Shown here one piece after another: positions 23,800 through 33,724 of a stretch of 64,000 bases of DNA (position 1 is the first letter of the stretch; each line of letters begins with the position of its first letter). Where the stretch lies: NCBI GenBank assembly GCA_046330935.1, contig JAXLRU010000002.1, forward strand, positions 806,001 to 870,000, read 5' to 3'. Both the position numbers and the translations under genes were made by a program. The notes beneath the pieces are model-generated. The model was given only the letters and a program-made list of their open reading frames with translations. It searched no databases and was not told the DNA's origin. The stretch comes from JAXLRU01 sp046330935. GTDB taxonomy: Bacteria > Actinomycetota > Actinomycetes > Actinomycetales > Kineosporiaceae.

Positions 23800-25235
23800 G
23801 GCTCTTCGGATTTCAGCGTGATGCCTGGTGTTGACCTGGGTGTTCACGCTGCCGTCCGGGCGGCGCTGGCGAGGAGGATACGGGTCTTGTAGTGGTGGGG
23901 GTTGCGGTAGCCGCGGCCGGTGCGCTTGATCTGCTTGATGGTGGTGTTGGCGGCTTCGGTGCGGGCGTTGGTGACGCCGGTGATGACGAGGACTTCGATG
24001 GCGGGCCACCAGGTGGTGATGGTCGCGGCGAGCCGGTCGGTTTCGGGCATCGCGGCAGCGGTGACGGCGTCGGTGAACAGGTCCCGACGGTGGTCGAGGT
24101 CGGTGAGGGTGGTGGCGTGGAGGAGGTGGCGGAGGCGTTCCTTCACCGCCCACGCGGCGGCGATCTCCTGGGTGGGGTCGTCGGCGGTGAACGTCGCCCG
24201 GAGCCGGGCCAGGCCGGCTGGGCTGAGGGTGTCCCCAGCGCGAAGCAGGAGTCGCCGGTTGGTCCAGACCGGGTCGATCCCGCGGCCGCGGCGGCCCTTG
24301 GTCTGGCGGGTGAGGCGCTGCCGGACCCGGGTCAGGGTGTCGTTGGCGAGTTTGACCAGGTGGAACGCGTCGACACTGACCGCCGCCTGCGGGAGCTGGT
24401 CACGTAGTGCGGCGCGGAACGCCGCAGAGGGGTCGATCGCGACGACCTCGATCCGGTCCCGCCACTCCTGCGGCCTGGCCGCCAGCCACGCAGCGACCCC
24501 GGCGGCGCCGCGTCCGTCGACCACGCCGAGGACGCCCCCGGTGTCGACGTCGACGATCGTCGACATCCAGGGCTCGTACCGGCGCCAGGTGCCGTGTTCG
24601 TCGCGCCAGTACCGCACCGACCGGTAGCGGTGCTCGTCGATGCCCAGTCGCCGCGGGCTGGCCGCGTCGGGGTCGATGCCGAGCAGGGCGGCGGCGTTGA
24701 GGACGGCCTGGACCGTCCACCACGACACCCCGTACGAGGCGGCGACCTCGGCGACGGACCGCCCGGCCAGGACCGCGGTGAGCAGCTGCTCCCGCAGGCG
24801 GGCGGTGGTCCTGGCCCGGGCCGGGACCTGCCCGGTGACCTCCGCGAACGTCCGCCTCGGACAGCGTTGCTCCACACAGGCGAAGCGCCGCCGGATCAGG
24901 ACCACCCGTACGTGGCCGGCGACCGGAACGTCGCGCAGCCGTTGTCGGGTCCGTTGATGGACCCGCCCCGAGAGCACCCCACAGGTCGGGCAGCCCGCCT
25001 CGCCCTCGACGGAGGCGATCACCACCTCCCGGCCGCCTCCGGGCAGGTCGACCGCGCTCACCACGCGGTACCCGGGCAGGTCGAACAGCACACTCGCCGC
25101 ATCCCGCGGCGAGCCCGTAGCGTTGTCCACGGCTCGTGGTCCTTCGATCTCGATGAGTGCCTCAGCAACACCCATCTCAGCGCAGGACCACGAGCCCCCT
25201 CACACGGGCCCGATCACGCTCAAATCCGAAGAGCC
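23800..25235 (-). mobile_element. ISL3-family insertion sequence, complete (1436 bp)
   Basis: Both ends begin GGCTCTTCGGATTT and match over 23 bp with one mismatch (C versus G at position 15) as terminal inverted repeats. One transposase gene fills the element on the minus strand. The element interrupts a GH9 cellulase gene. Confidence 0.93.
23844..25175 (-). CDS. ISL3-family transposase
   Basis: 443 residues. The N-terminal zinc finger (CPTCGVLSGRVHQRT, later CVEQRCPRRTF) and helix-turn-helix (SVAEVAASYGVSWWTVQAVL) are followed by the DDE catalytic core: LGIDEHRYRS, then VVAIDPSAAFRAAL, and a C-terminal Glu in NARTEAANTTIKQIKRTGRGYRN. Size and order are typical of intact ISL3 (DDE_Tnp_ISL3) transposases, so the element is probably active. 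Confidence 0.93.
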   Translation of the reverse strand: MGVAEALIEIEGPRAVDNATGSPRDAASVLFDLPGYRVVSAVDLPGGGREVVIASVEGEAGCPTCGVLSGRVHQRTRQRLRDVPVAGHVRVVLIRRRFACVEQRCPRRTFAEVTGQVPARARTTARLREQLLTAVLAGRSVAEVAASYGVSWWTVQAVLNAAALLGIDPDAASPRRLGIDEHRYRSVRYWRDEHGTWRRYEPWMSTIVDVDTGGVLGVVDGRGAAGVAAWLAARPQEWRDRIEVVAIDPSAAFRAALRDQLPQAAVSVDAFHLVKLANDTLTRVRQRLTRQTKGRRGRGIDPVWTNRRLLLRAGDTLSPAGLARLRATFTADDPTQEIAAAWAVKERLRHLLHATTLTDLDHRRDLFTDAVTAAAMPETDRLAATITTWWPAIEVLVITGVTNARTEAANTTIKQIKRTGRGYRNPHHYKTRILLASAARTAA

Positions 25236-27297
25236 GCGTATGCGAAGAAGTGCCTCGAGACGGCGAGGGCGCTCTACACCTTCGCGGTGACCAACCGCGG
25301 GATCGGCGAATCGGGCGGGTACTACGGCTCGGCCTACGACGAGGACGAACTCTCCTGGGCCGCCACCTGGCTCTACCTCGCCACGGGCGAGATGTCGTAC
25401 GTGAACGACATCACCGCGAAGAACCCCGACGGCACCTACAAGGGGTATATGAATAAGATCGTCACGACGCTCGGGGACACCTGGCAGAACATCTGGGTGC
25501 ATTCCTGGGACGTCGTGTGGGGCGGGACGTTCGCGCTGCTCGCGCCCGCCGTCACCGGAAAGGTCGACGCCACGCTCACCAGCGACCTCTGGTACTACTT
25601 CCGCTGGAACGCCGAGTTCTGGACCGCCGGGGCGGTCGAACACGTCGGCAAGAATCCGGGCGGAGGCGCGATCGAGGCCAGCCCGTCGGGCTACAGCGTC
25701 GTCGCGGGCTGGGGGTCGGCGCGCTACAACACCGCCGCGCAGCTGTGCGCGATGGTCTACGCCAAGCACGCGGCGACCGACCCCGACGCCCCCGCGGGGC
25801 ACGGCGACAAGCTCGCGCGCTGGGCGTTGTCGCAGATGAACTACCTGCTGGGCGACAACCCGCTGCACCGCTCCTACGAGGTCGGCTACACCGCCAAGGA
25901 GACCGACACCTACGCCCAGCACCCCCACCACCGCGACGCGCACGGCTCCGAGACCAACTCGATGACGAACCCGCCGAACCACAAGCACGTGCTGTGGGGG
26001 GCGCTGGTGGGCGGCCCGGGCCTCAAGGACGAGCACCGCGACGAGACGACCGATTACGTCTACAACGAGGTCGCGGTCGACTACAACGCCGGATTCGTGG
26101 GGGCGCTCGCGGCGGAATGGCTGTACTTCTCGCCCACCCAGAAGGTGGCCGCGTGGACGCCGCCGCTGGAGCCCGACTACCGGAAGTGGTGGTCCTCTGC
26201 GCGGCTGGAGCAGGAGAACAAGCAGCGCACCCAGGTCACCATCCAGGTCGAGCAGCACTTCTCCACCCCGCCGCGCAAGCTCGACGCCCTCAAGGTGCGC
26301 TACTACGTCGACATCTCCGAGCTCGTCGCGGTGGGCCAGACCATCAAGGACGTCAAGGCCGAGCTGTACTACGACGAGCACGCCTCCCTGACCCTGGAGA
26401 AGGAGCACGTCACCCTCAGCCAGCCGGTGAGGTACGGCACCACCGGAAACGTCTACTACGTCGAGGTGTCGTGGAAGGGCTGCCCGTTCTGGGGCAAGCG
26501 CCAGGTGCAGTTCGGGATCATCTCGGCCCAGGACGCGAATTACCAGGACAACTGGGACCCGACGAACGACTACTCCCGCCCCGGCCTGCCCGGGCCGAAG
26601 GAGGATCTCGCCGAGACGGGGCTGATCACCACGTACTACGACGGCGTCCTCGTCGACGGCACCGAGCCCGACGGCACGAAGCCCGCGCACACGGTGACCC
26701 CGAGCCCCACCAAGACCACCACGACCAAGAGCACGACGACGACCACCAAGAAGTCCTCGTGCAAGGCGAAGTCGTGCACGACGAAGAAATCGACGAAGAA
26801 GTCGACGTGCAAGGCGAAGTCCTGCACCACCAAGAAATCGAAGACCACCTGCAAGGCCAAGACGTGCACGACGAGGAAGACGACCAAGCCCACGAGCACC
26901 ACGACCAGCCCTCCGGTGACGGGCTGTTCCGCCGGGGTGAGCGTCGTGGAGACCTGGCCGGGCGGCTTCGCGGCGCAGGTCGCCGTCACGGGCGGTCGCG
27001 GCGGGACGCCGTCCTGGCGGGTCAGGTGGGACGCCCCCGGCACCACCGTCACGCAGGTCGTCGGCGCCGGCCTCACCCCGCAGGGGTCGCGCGCGGTGAT
27101 CGCGCCGGACGGCGCGCCGCAGGCGCTGCAGCCGGGGCAGGTGACGACGTTCACGGTCCTCGGCACCGCCGCCGGACCGATCGTCCCGACTCCCACCTGC
27201 AGCGGCTGACGCACGATTCCCTCGCCGCCACCCGGCCCGCCTGCCCGCGGGCCGGGTGAGCGGCCTCGCAACGACGCGACCCCCGAAGGAGCCCCCC

Positions 27298-30123
27298 GTG
27301 GCGCGTACCCCGCACCAGGCAGCACCGCAGCGCGGCAGGTGGTGGACGGCGTCGGCAGCCCTCGCGGCCCTGATCGCCTCGGGCGTGGGCGCGACGACGT
27401 CGGGTGCCGGGCCGGCGTCCGCCGTCGACGGCGTCCCGAAGCTCACGACGACGCCGTACGCGAACCTCGCGCAGGCGCTGCAGACGTCGCTGTACTTCTA
27501 CGACGCCGAGAAGTCGGGGCCCGCCCGGAGCCTGGGCCGCCAGCCGCTGGAGTGGCGGGGCGATTCGGAACCGCAGGACTCGGCGATCCCGCTGGTGCCG
27601 GGAAAGGTGGACGACGGCGGCATCGTGCTGTCGGGCACGAACCTCCCGGCGGAGTTCATCGCGAAGAACAAGGCGGTGCTCGACCCGGACGGCGACGGCA
27701 CGGTGGACCTGTCGAGGGGATTCCACGACGCCGGTGACCACGTGAAGTTCGGCCTCCCGCAGGGATATGCGGCGAGCACCCTGGCGTGGGGGTTGTACGA
27801 GTTCAAGGACGCCTACGTGACGACGGGCACGTACACCCACCTCATGGACGAGCTGTACTGGTTCACCGACTACTTCCTGAAGTCGACGTTCCGCGACAAG
27901 GACGGCAGCGTCGTCGCGTTCGCGTATCAGCTGGGCAACGGCTCCGCCGACCACACCTACTGGGGCCCGCCGGAGATGCAGACGACGCCGCGGGGCGCCG
28001 TCTTCGCCTACCCGGGCAAGGGGGCCAGCGACCAGACGTCGGAAGCCGCGGCCTCCCTGGCCGCCATGTCGCTGCTCACGAAGGACTCCGACCCGGCGTA
28101 CGCAAAGAAGTGCCTCGAGACGGCGACGGCGCTGTACAGGTTCGGCGTCGACAACCGCGGGCTGGGTGTCTCGGGCGGTTTCTACGGCTCGGGGTACGAC
28201 GAGGACGAGCTGTCCTGGGCGGCGACGTGGCTGTACCTCGCCACGGGCCAGCTGTCCTACGTCGAGGACGTCCTGGCACTGAAGGACGGCAGGTACACCG
28301 GCTGGATGGGCAAGATCATCAAGACTCCGGCGGACGACTGGCAGAACAGCTGGGTGCATTCCTGGGACGCCGTGTGGGCCGGGGTGTTCACGCTGCTCGC
28401 CCCCGCGACCAAGGGGAAGATCGACGACACCCTCAACAAGAGCCTCTGGTACTACTCGCGCTGGAACCTCGAATGGTGGTCGGGCGGTGCCGTCCCCCAT
28501 CTCGGCGGCGGTGGCGGCGGGTACATCAACACCAGCAACGCGGGATTCAGCGTCATCGCCACCTGGGGTTCGGCGCGGTACAACAGCGCCGCGCAGCTGT
28601 GCGCGCTCGTCTACCGCAAGCACGCCGCCGACGATCCGGGCGGATCGCTGGCGCAGGGCGAGAAGCTCGCCCAGTGGGCGCTGGGGCAGATGAACTACAT
28701 CCTCGGCGACAACCCGCTGCACCGTTCCTACGAGGTGGGGTTCACGGCGAAGGCGGGCGACACCTATGCCGCCCACCCCCACCACCGCGCGGCGCACGGT
28801 TCGTCGACGAACGACATGAACGAGCCCAAGGACCAGAAGCACGTGCTGTGGGGGGCGCTCGTCGGCGGCCCCGACGACGCGGACCAGCACAACGACATCA
28901 CCAGGGATTACGTCTACAACGAGGTCGCGATCGACTACAACGCCGGCTTCGTCGGGGCGCTGGCCGGGCTCTGGACGTACTTCGGCCAGGGCCAGCCCGT
29001 GGGCACCTGGACCCCGCCGCTCGAGGGCCCCGAACGCGCGTTCTTCACCCTCGCCAAGGTGGCCCAGGACGACAAGCGCAGCAGCCAGATCTCCCTGCAG
29101 GTCAACAGCCGCTCCAGCCGCCCGCCGGCCAAGGTGGACGACCTGTCGGTGCGCTACTACTTCGACATCGCCGAGCTCGTGGCGCACGGCCTCGACATCG
29201 GCGCCGTCACCGCCGAGGTGCAGTACGACGAGGGCTGGGCGCTCGGCGACACCGTCAAGGCCACGGTGGGCACGCCCGTGCACTACAGCGGCACCGTCTA
29301 CTACGTCGAGTTCTCGCTGAAGGGCAAGGCGTTCTGGGGCAAGCGCGACGCGATGATCGCGCTGTCGGCCAAGCAGGACTCCACCTGGACCGACCGCTGG
29401 GACCCCAGCAACGACCCGTCCCACGTGGGCATGTCCACCACCGCGCTCGGCGAGGCGAGGGTGACGACGTACCGCGACGGCGTCCTCGTCGACGGCACCG
29501 AACCCGACGGCACCACCCCCAAGCCCACGACCCCCAAGCCCACGACCCCCAAGCCCACGACGTCGAAGCCCGCGACGTCGAAGCCCACGACATCGAGGCC
29601 GACGACGTCCCAGCCCACGACGTCGAAGCCCGCCGGCACGACCACGACGTCGTCCCGGCCCTCCAGCACCACCTGCACGGCGAAGAAGTGCACGCGGAAG
29701 ACGACGACGGCGAAGCCGTGCACCGCGAAGAAGTGCACGACCACGAAGAAGTGCACGGCCAAGAAGTGCTCGACGAGCACCAAGAAGACGACACCGAAGA
29801 AGTCGACGAGGAAATCCTCGAAGAAGGCGACCGTCCAGTGCGCGGCCGACGTGCGCCTCACCTCCGCCTGGCCCGGCGGCTTCCAGGCGCTGGTGACCGT
29901 GACGGCGGGCCCCTCGGGTGCCGCCGGATGGACCCTCGACTGGGCGGTGCCGAGGACGGCGCTCACGCAGGTGTCGGGGGCGGCCCTCCTGCCGCGGGGC
30001 ACCGGCTCGCTGCTGCGCGGACCGGCGGGCGACGACGTCCTCGCGCCGGGGGCGAGCCGCACCGTGAGCGTCGTCGGGACGGCGCCGGGGACCCTCCTGC
30101 CGCAGGTGGCCTGCTCGGTCTGA
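27298..30123 (+). CDS. secreted GH9 endoglucanase with CBM3c and CBM2-like modules
   Basis: 941 residues from GTG 27298, 8 nt after AAGGAG. Signal peptide about 1-42 (ASAALAALIASGVGATTSGAGPASA). GH9 (alpha/alpha)6 domain about 45-575: FHDAGDHVKFG (catalytic base Asp, about 142-150), HPHHRAAHGS and YNEVAIDYNAGF (catalytic acid Glu, about 541). CBM3c-like module about 580-720 (VRYYFDIAELVAHG... VEFSLKGKAFWGKRD). Then a KPTT/TSKP linker, a Lys/Cys-repeat stretch (about 790-845, CTAKKC units) and a CBM2-like domain (TSAWPGGFQALVTV). The GH9-CBM3c order matches theme B processive endoglucanases acting on cellulose outside the cell. Middle gene of a tandem triplication. Confidence 0.92.
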   Translation: MARTPHQAAPQRGRWWTASAALAALIASGVGATTSGAGPASAVDGVPKLTTTPYANLAQALQTSLYFYDAEKSGPARSLGRQPLEWRGDSEPQDSAIPLVPGKVDDGGIVLSGTNLPAEFIAKNKAVLDPDGDGTVDLSRGFHDAGDHVKFGLPQGYAASTLAWGLYEFKDAYVTTGTYTHLMDELYWFTDYFLKSTFRDKDGSVVAFAYQLGNGSADHTYWGPPEMQTTPRGAVFAYPGKGASDQTSEAAASLAAMSLLTKDSDPAYAKKCLETATALYRFGVDNRGLGVSGGFYGSGYDEDELSWAATWLYLATGQLSYVEDVLALKDGRYTGWMGKIIKTPADDWQNSWVHSWDAVWAGVFTLLAPATKGKIDDTLNKSLWYYSRWNLEWWSGGAVPHLGGGGGGYINTSNAGFSVIATWGSARYNSAAQLCALVYRKHAADDPGGSLAQGEKLAQWALGQMNYILGDNPLHRSYEVGFTAKAGDTYAAHPHHRAAHGSSTNDMNEPKDQKHVLWGALVGGPDDADQHNDITRDYVYNEVAIDYNAGFVGALAGLWTYFGQGQPVGTWTPPLEGPERAFFTLAKVAQDDKRSSQISLQVNSRSSRPPAKVDDLSVRYYFDIAELVAHGLDIGAVTAEVQYDEGWALGDTVKATVGTPVHYSGTVYYVEFSLKGKAFWGKRDAMIALSAKQDSTWTDRWDPSNDPSHVGMSTTALGEARVTTYRDGVLVDGTEPDGTTPKPTTPKPTTPKPTTSKPATSKPTTSRPTTSQPTTSKPAGTTTTSSRPSSTTCTAKKCTRKTTTAKPCTAKKCTTTKKCTAKKCSTSTKKTTPKKSTRKSSKKATVQCAADVRLTSAWPGGFQALVTVTAGPSGAAGWTLDWAVPRTALTQVSGAALLPRGTGSLLRGPAGDDVLAPGASRTVSVVGTAPGTLLPQVACSV

Positions 30124-30434
30124 CGCGGCGCGGGTACGACTGCCAACGTTGTCCGACATGACCCCGCGCCGGTCACGTACGGTCACGCGCGCCCGCCGTG
30201 CGCTGCTCACGACCACTCACCGTCGTCACGGTGGGCAAGGTCACACGAGGCGAGGTCCGCTCTGTCCTGCAGCGACCGATCCTGCGCGATACCGGTCGCG
30301 TACGTCACCCCAAGGTCCCGTTCCTGGGGGGTTGAGGCGGGTCTAGTTTCCGCACGCTCCACGCGCACGACGCGGCGCCTCCCGGCGTCGCCGCGCGGAG
30401 TACGCAATGACGCGGAACGCACGAAGGAGCAGTT
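30124..30434. other. intergenic region before the third GH9 gene
   Basis: No gene is visible in 311 bp. A 7-bp inverted pair (GCGACCG at 30272-30278, CGGTCGC at 30293-30299) and a short hairpin (CACCGT/ACGGTG around 30218-30233) are the only structured elements. A promoter for the third GH9 gene is expected here, but I cannot place -35 and -10 boxes with confidence. Confidence 0.3.
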
Positions 30435-33140
30435 GTGGTCACGACAGGACACCGGCCGCGACGCGGCTGGGTGAGGCCGCTGACGAGTGTGGCCACCGGC
30501 GCCGCCCTGCTCGTCTCGGGCGTCGTCGGCACCGCCGCCCAGCCCGCACAGGCCGCCCCGCCGAAGCTGCCGTCGACGGCGTACGGGAATCTCGCCGAGG
30601 CGCTGCAGAAGTCCCTCTACTTCTACGACGCCGAGAAGTCGGGCCCCTCGCGCAGCCTGGGCCGCCAGCCGCTGGAATGGCGCGGCGACTCCGAGCCGAT
30701 CGACGCGCACATCCCCCTGACCGCCAACGCGAAGGACAGCAAGTCCGTCGTCACCGAGGGTACGAACCTGCCGGCCGACTTCATCGCGAAGAACAAGGCG
30801 GTGCTCGACCCGGACGGCGACGGCACCGTCGACCTGTCGATGGGATTCCACGACGCGGGCGACCATGTGAAGTTCGGCCTTCCGCAGGGGTACGCGGCGA
30901 GCACCCTGGCGTGGGGCGCCTACGAATTCAAGGACGCCTACGTCAAGACGGGCACCTACGCCCACCTCATGGACAACCTGTACTGGTTCACCGACTACTT
31001 CCTGAAGTCGACGTTCCGGGACAAGGACGGCAAGGTCATCGCGTTCGCCTACCAGGTGGGCAACGGCGACGCCGACCACACCTACTGGGGCCCCTCGGAG
31101 CTGCAGACCATCCCCCGCGGCGCGATGTTCGCCTACACCGGGGCGGGCGCCTCCGACCAGGTGGCGCAGGCTGCGGCGTCCCTGACGGCGATGTCGCTGC
31201 TCACCAAGGACTCCGACCCGGCGTACTCGAAGAAGTGCCTCGAGACAGGCGTCGCGCTCTACACCTTCGCCGTGACCAACCGCGGCCTGGGCGCCTCGGG
31301 CGGCTACTACGGCTCGGCCTACGACGACGACGAGCTCGCGTGGGCGGCGTCGTGGCTGTGGCTGGCGACGGGCACGCAGTCCTACCTCGACGACATCGTC
31401 GCGAAGAACCCGGACGGCACCTACAAGGGGTACCTGAAGCGCATCATCTCCAGCGTCGGCAGCACCTGGCAGAACATCTGGGTGCATTCCTGGGACGTCG
31501 TGTGGGGCGGCACGTTCGCCCTCCTCGCCCCCGCCACGAAGGGCAAGGTCGACGACCAGCTCAACAAGGACCTGTGGTTCTACTTCCGCTGGAACATCGA
31601 GTACTGGTCGGGCGGTTCCGTGCCGCACGTCGGCAACATCTCGGGCGACAGCTACATGGCCGCCAGCCCGGCCGGTTACAGCGTCGTCGCCACGTGGGGT
31701 TCGGCGCGGTACAACACCGCCGCGCAGCTGTGCGCGCTGGTCTACCGCAAGCACGCGGCGGAGGACCCGGCCGCGACGGCCGCGCACGGCGACGACCTCG
31801 CCAAGTGGGCGCTGTCGCAGATGAACTACATCATGGGCGACAACCCGCTGCACCGGTCCTACATCGTCGGCTTCACCGCCAAGGACACCGACACCTACGC
31901 GCTGCACCCCCACCACCGCGACGCGCACGGCTCGGCGACCCTCAGCATGCTCGACCCGCCGCTGCACAAGCACGTCCTGTGGGGCGCGCTGGTCGGTGGG
32001 CCCGACGAGAAGGACGAGCACAACGACGTCACGACCGACTACGTCTACAACGAGGTCGCGATCGACTACAACGCCGCGTTCGTCGGTGCGCTCGCCGGCC
32101 TGTGGACGTACTTCGGGCAGTCCCAGACCGTGACGCCGTGGACGCCGCCGCTGGAGCCCGCGGAGCGTGCCTACTACTCCCGCGCGAAGCTGGAGCAGGA
32201 GAACAAGGCCCGCACGCAGCTCACGATCGAGGTCAACAACCGGGTCACCCACCCGCCGGCCCTCGTCGACGACCTCTCGGCGCGCTACTACGTCGACCTC
32301 ACCGAGCTGGTCGCCGCGGGCCAGACCGTCGACGACGTCGTCACCGAGGTCTACTACGACGAGGCCAAGACGATCTCGGGGCAGGACGCCACGATCAGCC
32401 GCCCGATCAAGTACGGGACGACGGGCAACCTCTACTACGTCGAGGTCTCCTGGAAGGGCATCGACTTCTGGGGCAAGCGCGAGTTCCAGTTCGGCCTGAT
32501 CTCCAAGCAGGACAAGGACTTCCTCGACCACTGGAACCCGACCAACGACTACTCGCGCAAGGACCTGCCCACCGGTGCCCTCGGTGACACCCCCCGCGTC
32601 ACCACCTACCGCAACGGCGTCCTCGTCGACGGCACCGAGCCCGACGGCACGACCCCCAAGCCTTCCGGGAGCGTGACCACGACGACCACCAAGACGTCGA
32701 GCACGACGAGCACGACCACGACGAGGAAGTCCTCGACCAAGAAGTCCTCGACCAAGAAGTCGTCGTGCAAGGGCAAGACGTGCACGACCAAGAAGCCGTC
32801 GTGCAAGGGCAAGACGTGCACGACGAAGAAGTCGAGCAAGAAGAAGGCGGCCTCGGCGGCGTGCACGGCGGACGTGCGGATGGTCTCCGCGTGGTCGGGC
32901 GGGTTCCAGGCGACCGTGACCGTGACGGCCGGGGCGTCCGGTTCGGACTGGACGCTGCGGTGGTCGGCTCCCGGGTCGACGCTCACCCAGGTGGCCGGGG
33001 CCGCCCTCACACCGACGTCCGGCGGGGCCGTGCTGAGCGGCGTGGGCAGCACCGACCTGCTCCAGCCCGGCCGGTCGACGACCGTGACGGTCGTCGGGAC
33101 GTCGTCGGGCGCGCTCGCGCCGCAGGTCGCCTGCAGCTGA
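30435..33140 (+). CDS. secreted GH9 endoglucanase with CBM3c and CBM2-like modules (third paralogue)
   Basis: 901 residues from GTG 30435 with AAGGAGCAGTT as ribosome site. Signal peptide about 1-36 (TGAALLVSGVVGTAAQPAQA). GH9 domain with FHDAGDHVKFG (about 136-146), HPHHRDAHGS and YNEVAIDYNAAFVG (about 537). CBM3c-like module (ARYYVDLTELVAAGQTVDD... VEVSWKGIDFWGKRE). Thr-rich linker and Lys/Cys repeat stretch (about 770-810, SCKGKTCTTKK twice), and a CBM2-like C-terminus (SAWSGGFQATVTV). Very similar to the disrupted first copy, so it may replace it functionally. Acts extracellularly on cellulose. A 14-bp hairpin terminator follows. Confidence 0.92.
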   Translation: MVTTGHRPRRGWVRPLTSVATGAALLVSGVVGTAAQPAQAAPPKLPSTAYGNLAEALQKSLYFYDAEKSGPSRSLGRQPLEWRGDSEPIDAHIPLTANAKDSKSVVTEGTNLPADFIAKNKAVLDPDGDGTVDLSMGFHDAGDHVKFGLPQGYAASTLAWGAYEFKDAYVKTGTYAHLMDNLYWFTDYFLKSTFRDKDGKVIAFAYQVGNGDADHTYWGPSELQTIPRGAMFAYTGAGASDQVAQAAASLTAMSLLTKDSDPAYSKKCLETGVALYTFAVTNRGLGASGGYYGSAYDDDELAWAASWLWLATGTQSYLDDIVAKNPDGTYKGYLKRIISSVGSTWQNIWVHSWDVVWGGTFALLAPATKGKVDDQLNKDLWFYFRWNIEYWSGGSVPHVGNISGDSYMAASPAGYSVVATWGSARYNTAAQLCALVYRKHAAEDPAATAAHGDDLAKWALSQMNYIMGDNPLHRSYIVGFTAKDTDTYALHPHHRDAHGSATLSMLDPPLHKHVLWGALVGGPDEKDEHNDVTTDYVYNEVAIDYNAAFVGALAGLWTYFGQSQTVTPWTPPLEPAERAYYSRAKLEQENKARTQLTIEVNNRVTHPPALVDDLSARYYVDLTELVAAGQTVDDVVTEVYYDEAKTISGQDATISRPIKYGTTGNLYYVEVSWKGIDFWGKREFQFGLISKQDKDFLDHWNPTNDYSRKDLPTGALGDTPRVTTYRNGVLVDGTEPDGTTPKPSGSVTTTTTKTSSTTSTTTTRKSSTKKSSTKKSSCKGKTCTTKKPSCKGKTCTTKKSSKKKAASAACTADVRMVSAWSGGFQATVTVTAGASGSDWTLRWSAPGSTLTQVAGAALTPTSGGAVLSGVGSTDLLQPGRSTTVTVVGTSSGALAPQVACS

Positions 33141-33183
33141 GGAGACGCGGATAGGGGGCACCTCCGGTGCACCCGCCTGCTCC

Positions 33184-33221
33184 GGTGGCGGTCGAGGTAG
33201 CCGTGCGCCTCGACCGCCACC
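33184..33221 (+). terminator. intrinsic terminator after the third GH9 gene
   Basis: GGTGGCGGTCGAGG (33184-33197) pairs perfectly over 14 bp with 33208-33221 around a 10-nt loop, 43 bp after the stop codon. There is no strong U-tract, as is common in high-GC actinobacteria. Confidence 0.75.
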
Positions 33222-33229
33222 GCCCGACT

Positions 33230-33600
33230 TTGCCGACGCTCGGTCCGCGACACGGGGACGCCGCGCCGAGCTTCGCACGCCGAGCGTCGGTGACGTCGGC
33301 GGGGGCTCGGTGTCGGCCGTTCCGTGTCGCCCCGGACCCCGCTGACTGCGGTCGTCGCACGACGTCTGCGGCAGATGAGCGGCGTCCGTGAGCCAGACCG
33401 GCCGCAGCGCGGCGTTTCCTCACACAAGCTGCTCATCTGAGGCCCTTCGAGACGCCGACTCGGCCGCGATGTCGGTGTCCGGTCCGGGGCGCGCTGATCA
33501 GTTCGCCAAGCCCAGTCCGCCGCCACGACGTTGCCGACGCTCGGTCCGCGACACGGGGACGCGGCGCCGAGCTTCGCACGTCGAGCGTCGGTGACGTCGG
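33230..33600. repeat. two copies of a 70-bp palindrome-ended repeat
   Basis: Copies at 33230-33299 and 33531-33600 differ at only three positions. Each carries inverted arms CCGACGCTCGG and CCGAGCGTCGG (perfect in copy 1, one mismatch in copy 2) about 36 bp apart, so each can fold into a long hairpin. The sequence between the copies (33300-33530) shows no supported gene. It looks like a small non-autonomous intergenic element family. Confidence 0.8.
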
Positions 33601-33629
33601 ACGGGCCCGTCGTCACGGTGGGCCAAGGC

Positions 33630-33724
33630 ATGAAAGAGCCGCCTGCGGCGACGGGGGAGACACCGCAGGCGGCCAGGGCGCGCACCGGTGGGCGACGGGG
33701 GAGACACCCACCAGCAAGGCGCGC
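33630..33724 (-). ncRNA. candidate small RNA with two C-rich-loop hairpins (6C-like)
   Basis: On the minus strand two consecutive hairpins share an identical 14-nt loop (TGTCTCCCCCGTCG) but have unrelated stems: GGTGGG/CCCACC (33712-33687) and an 11-bp GCCGCCTGCGG/CCGCAGGCGGC stem (33673-33638). The second is followed by TCTTT, like a terminator. Paired hairpins with runs of C in both loops are the definition of the actinobacterial 6C RNA. Here the run is five C plus one, so the match is close but not exact. Confidence 0.5.

Larger units (their letters stand above)
23792..25243. repeat. 8-bp target-site duplication flanking the IS
   Basis: GCGTATGC is present at 23792-23799 and again at 25236-25243, immediately outside the terminal inverted repeats. 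An 8-bp duplication is characteristic of ISL3-family elements. Its perfect state indicates a recent insertion. Confidence 0.92.
23015..27209 (+). pseudogene. GH9 endoglucanase (GH9-CBM3c-CBM2-like), split by an insertion sequence
   Basis: GTG start at 23015 (GAGGAGCGCGCG upstream) opens a signal peptide (AVAAGAAMAASGLGAVATTATAAG). The GH9 domain follows (GFHDAGDHVKFG catalytic Asp motif, HPHHRDAHGS, then YNEVAVDYNAGF with the general acid Glu). The frame is interrupted after residue 259-262 by the element at 23800-25235. Removing it and one 8-bp duplication restores EDPAYAKKCLE and an open frame to 27209. The 3' part adds a CBM3c module, a Lys/Cys-repeat linker (about 26740-26890) and a CBM2-like end (TWPGGFAAQVAV). 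As it stands it encodes only a truncated secreted fragment. The two downstream paralogues are intact. Confidence 0.9.

Noticed and set aside
27151..33278. Two minus-strand open frames of about 1020 residues each across the GH9 genes
   Set aside because: They are Arg/Val/Gly-rich shadows with no domain pattern; the plus strand encodes conserved GH9 motifs.
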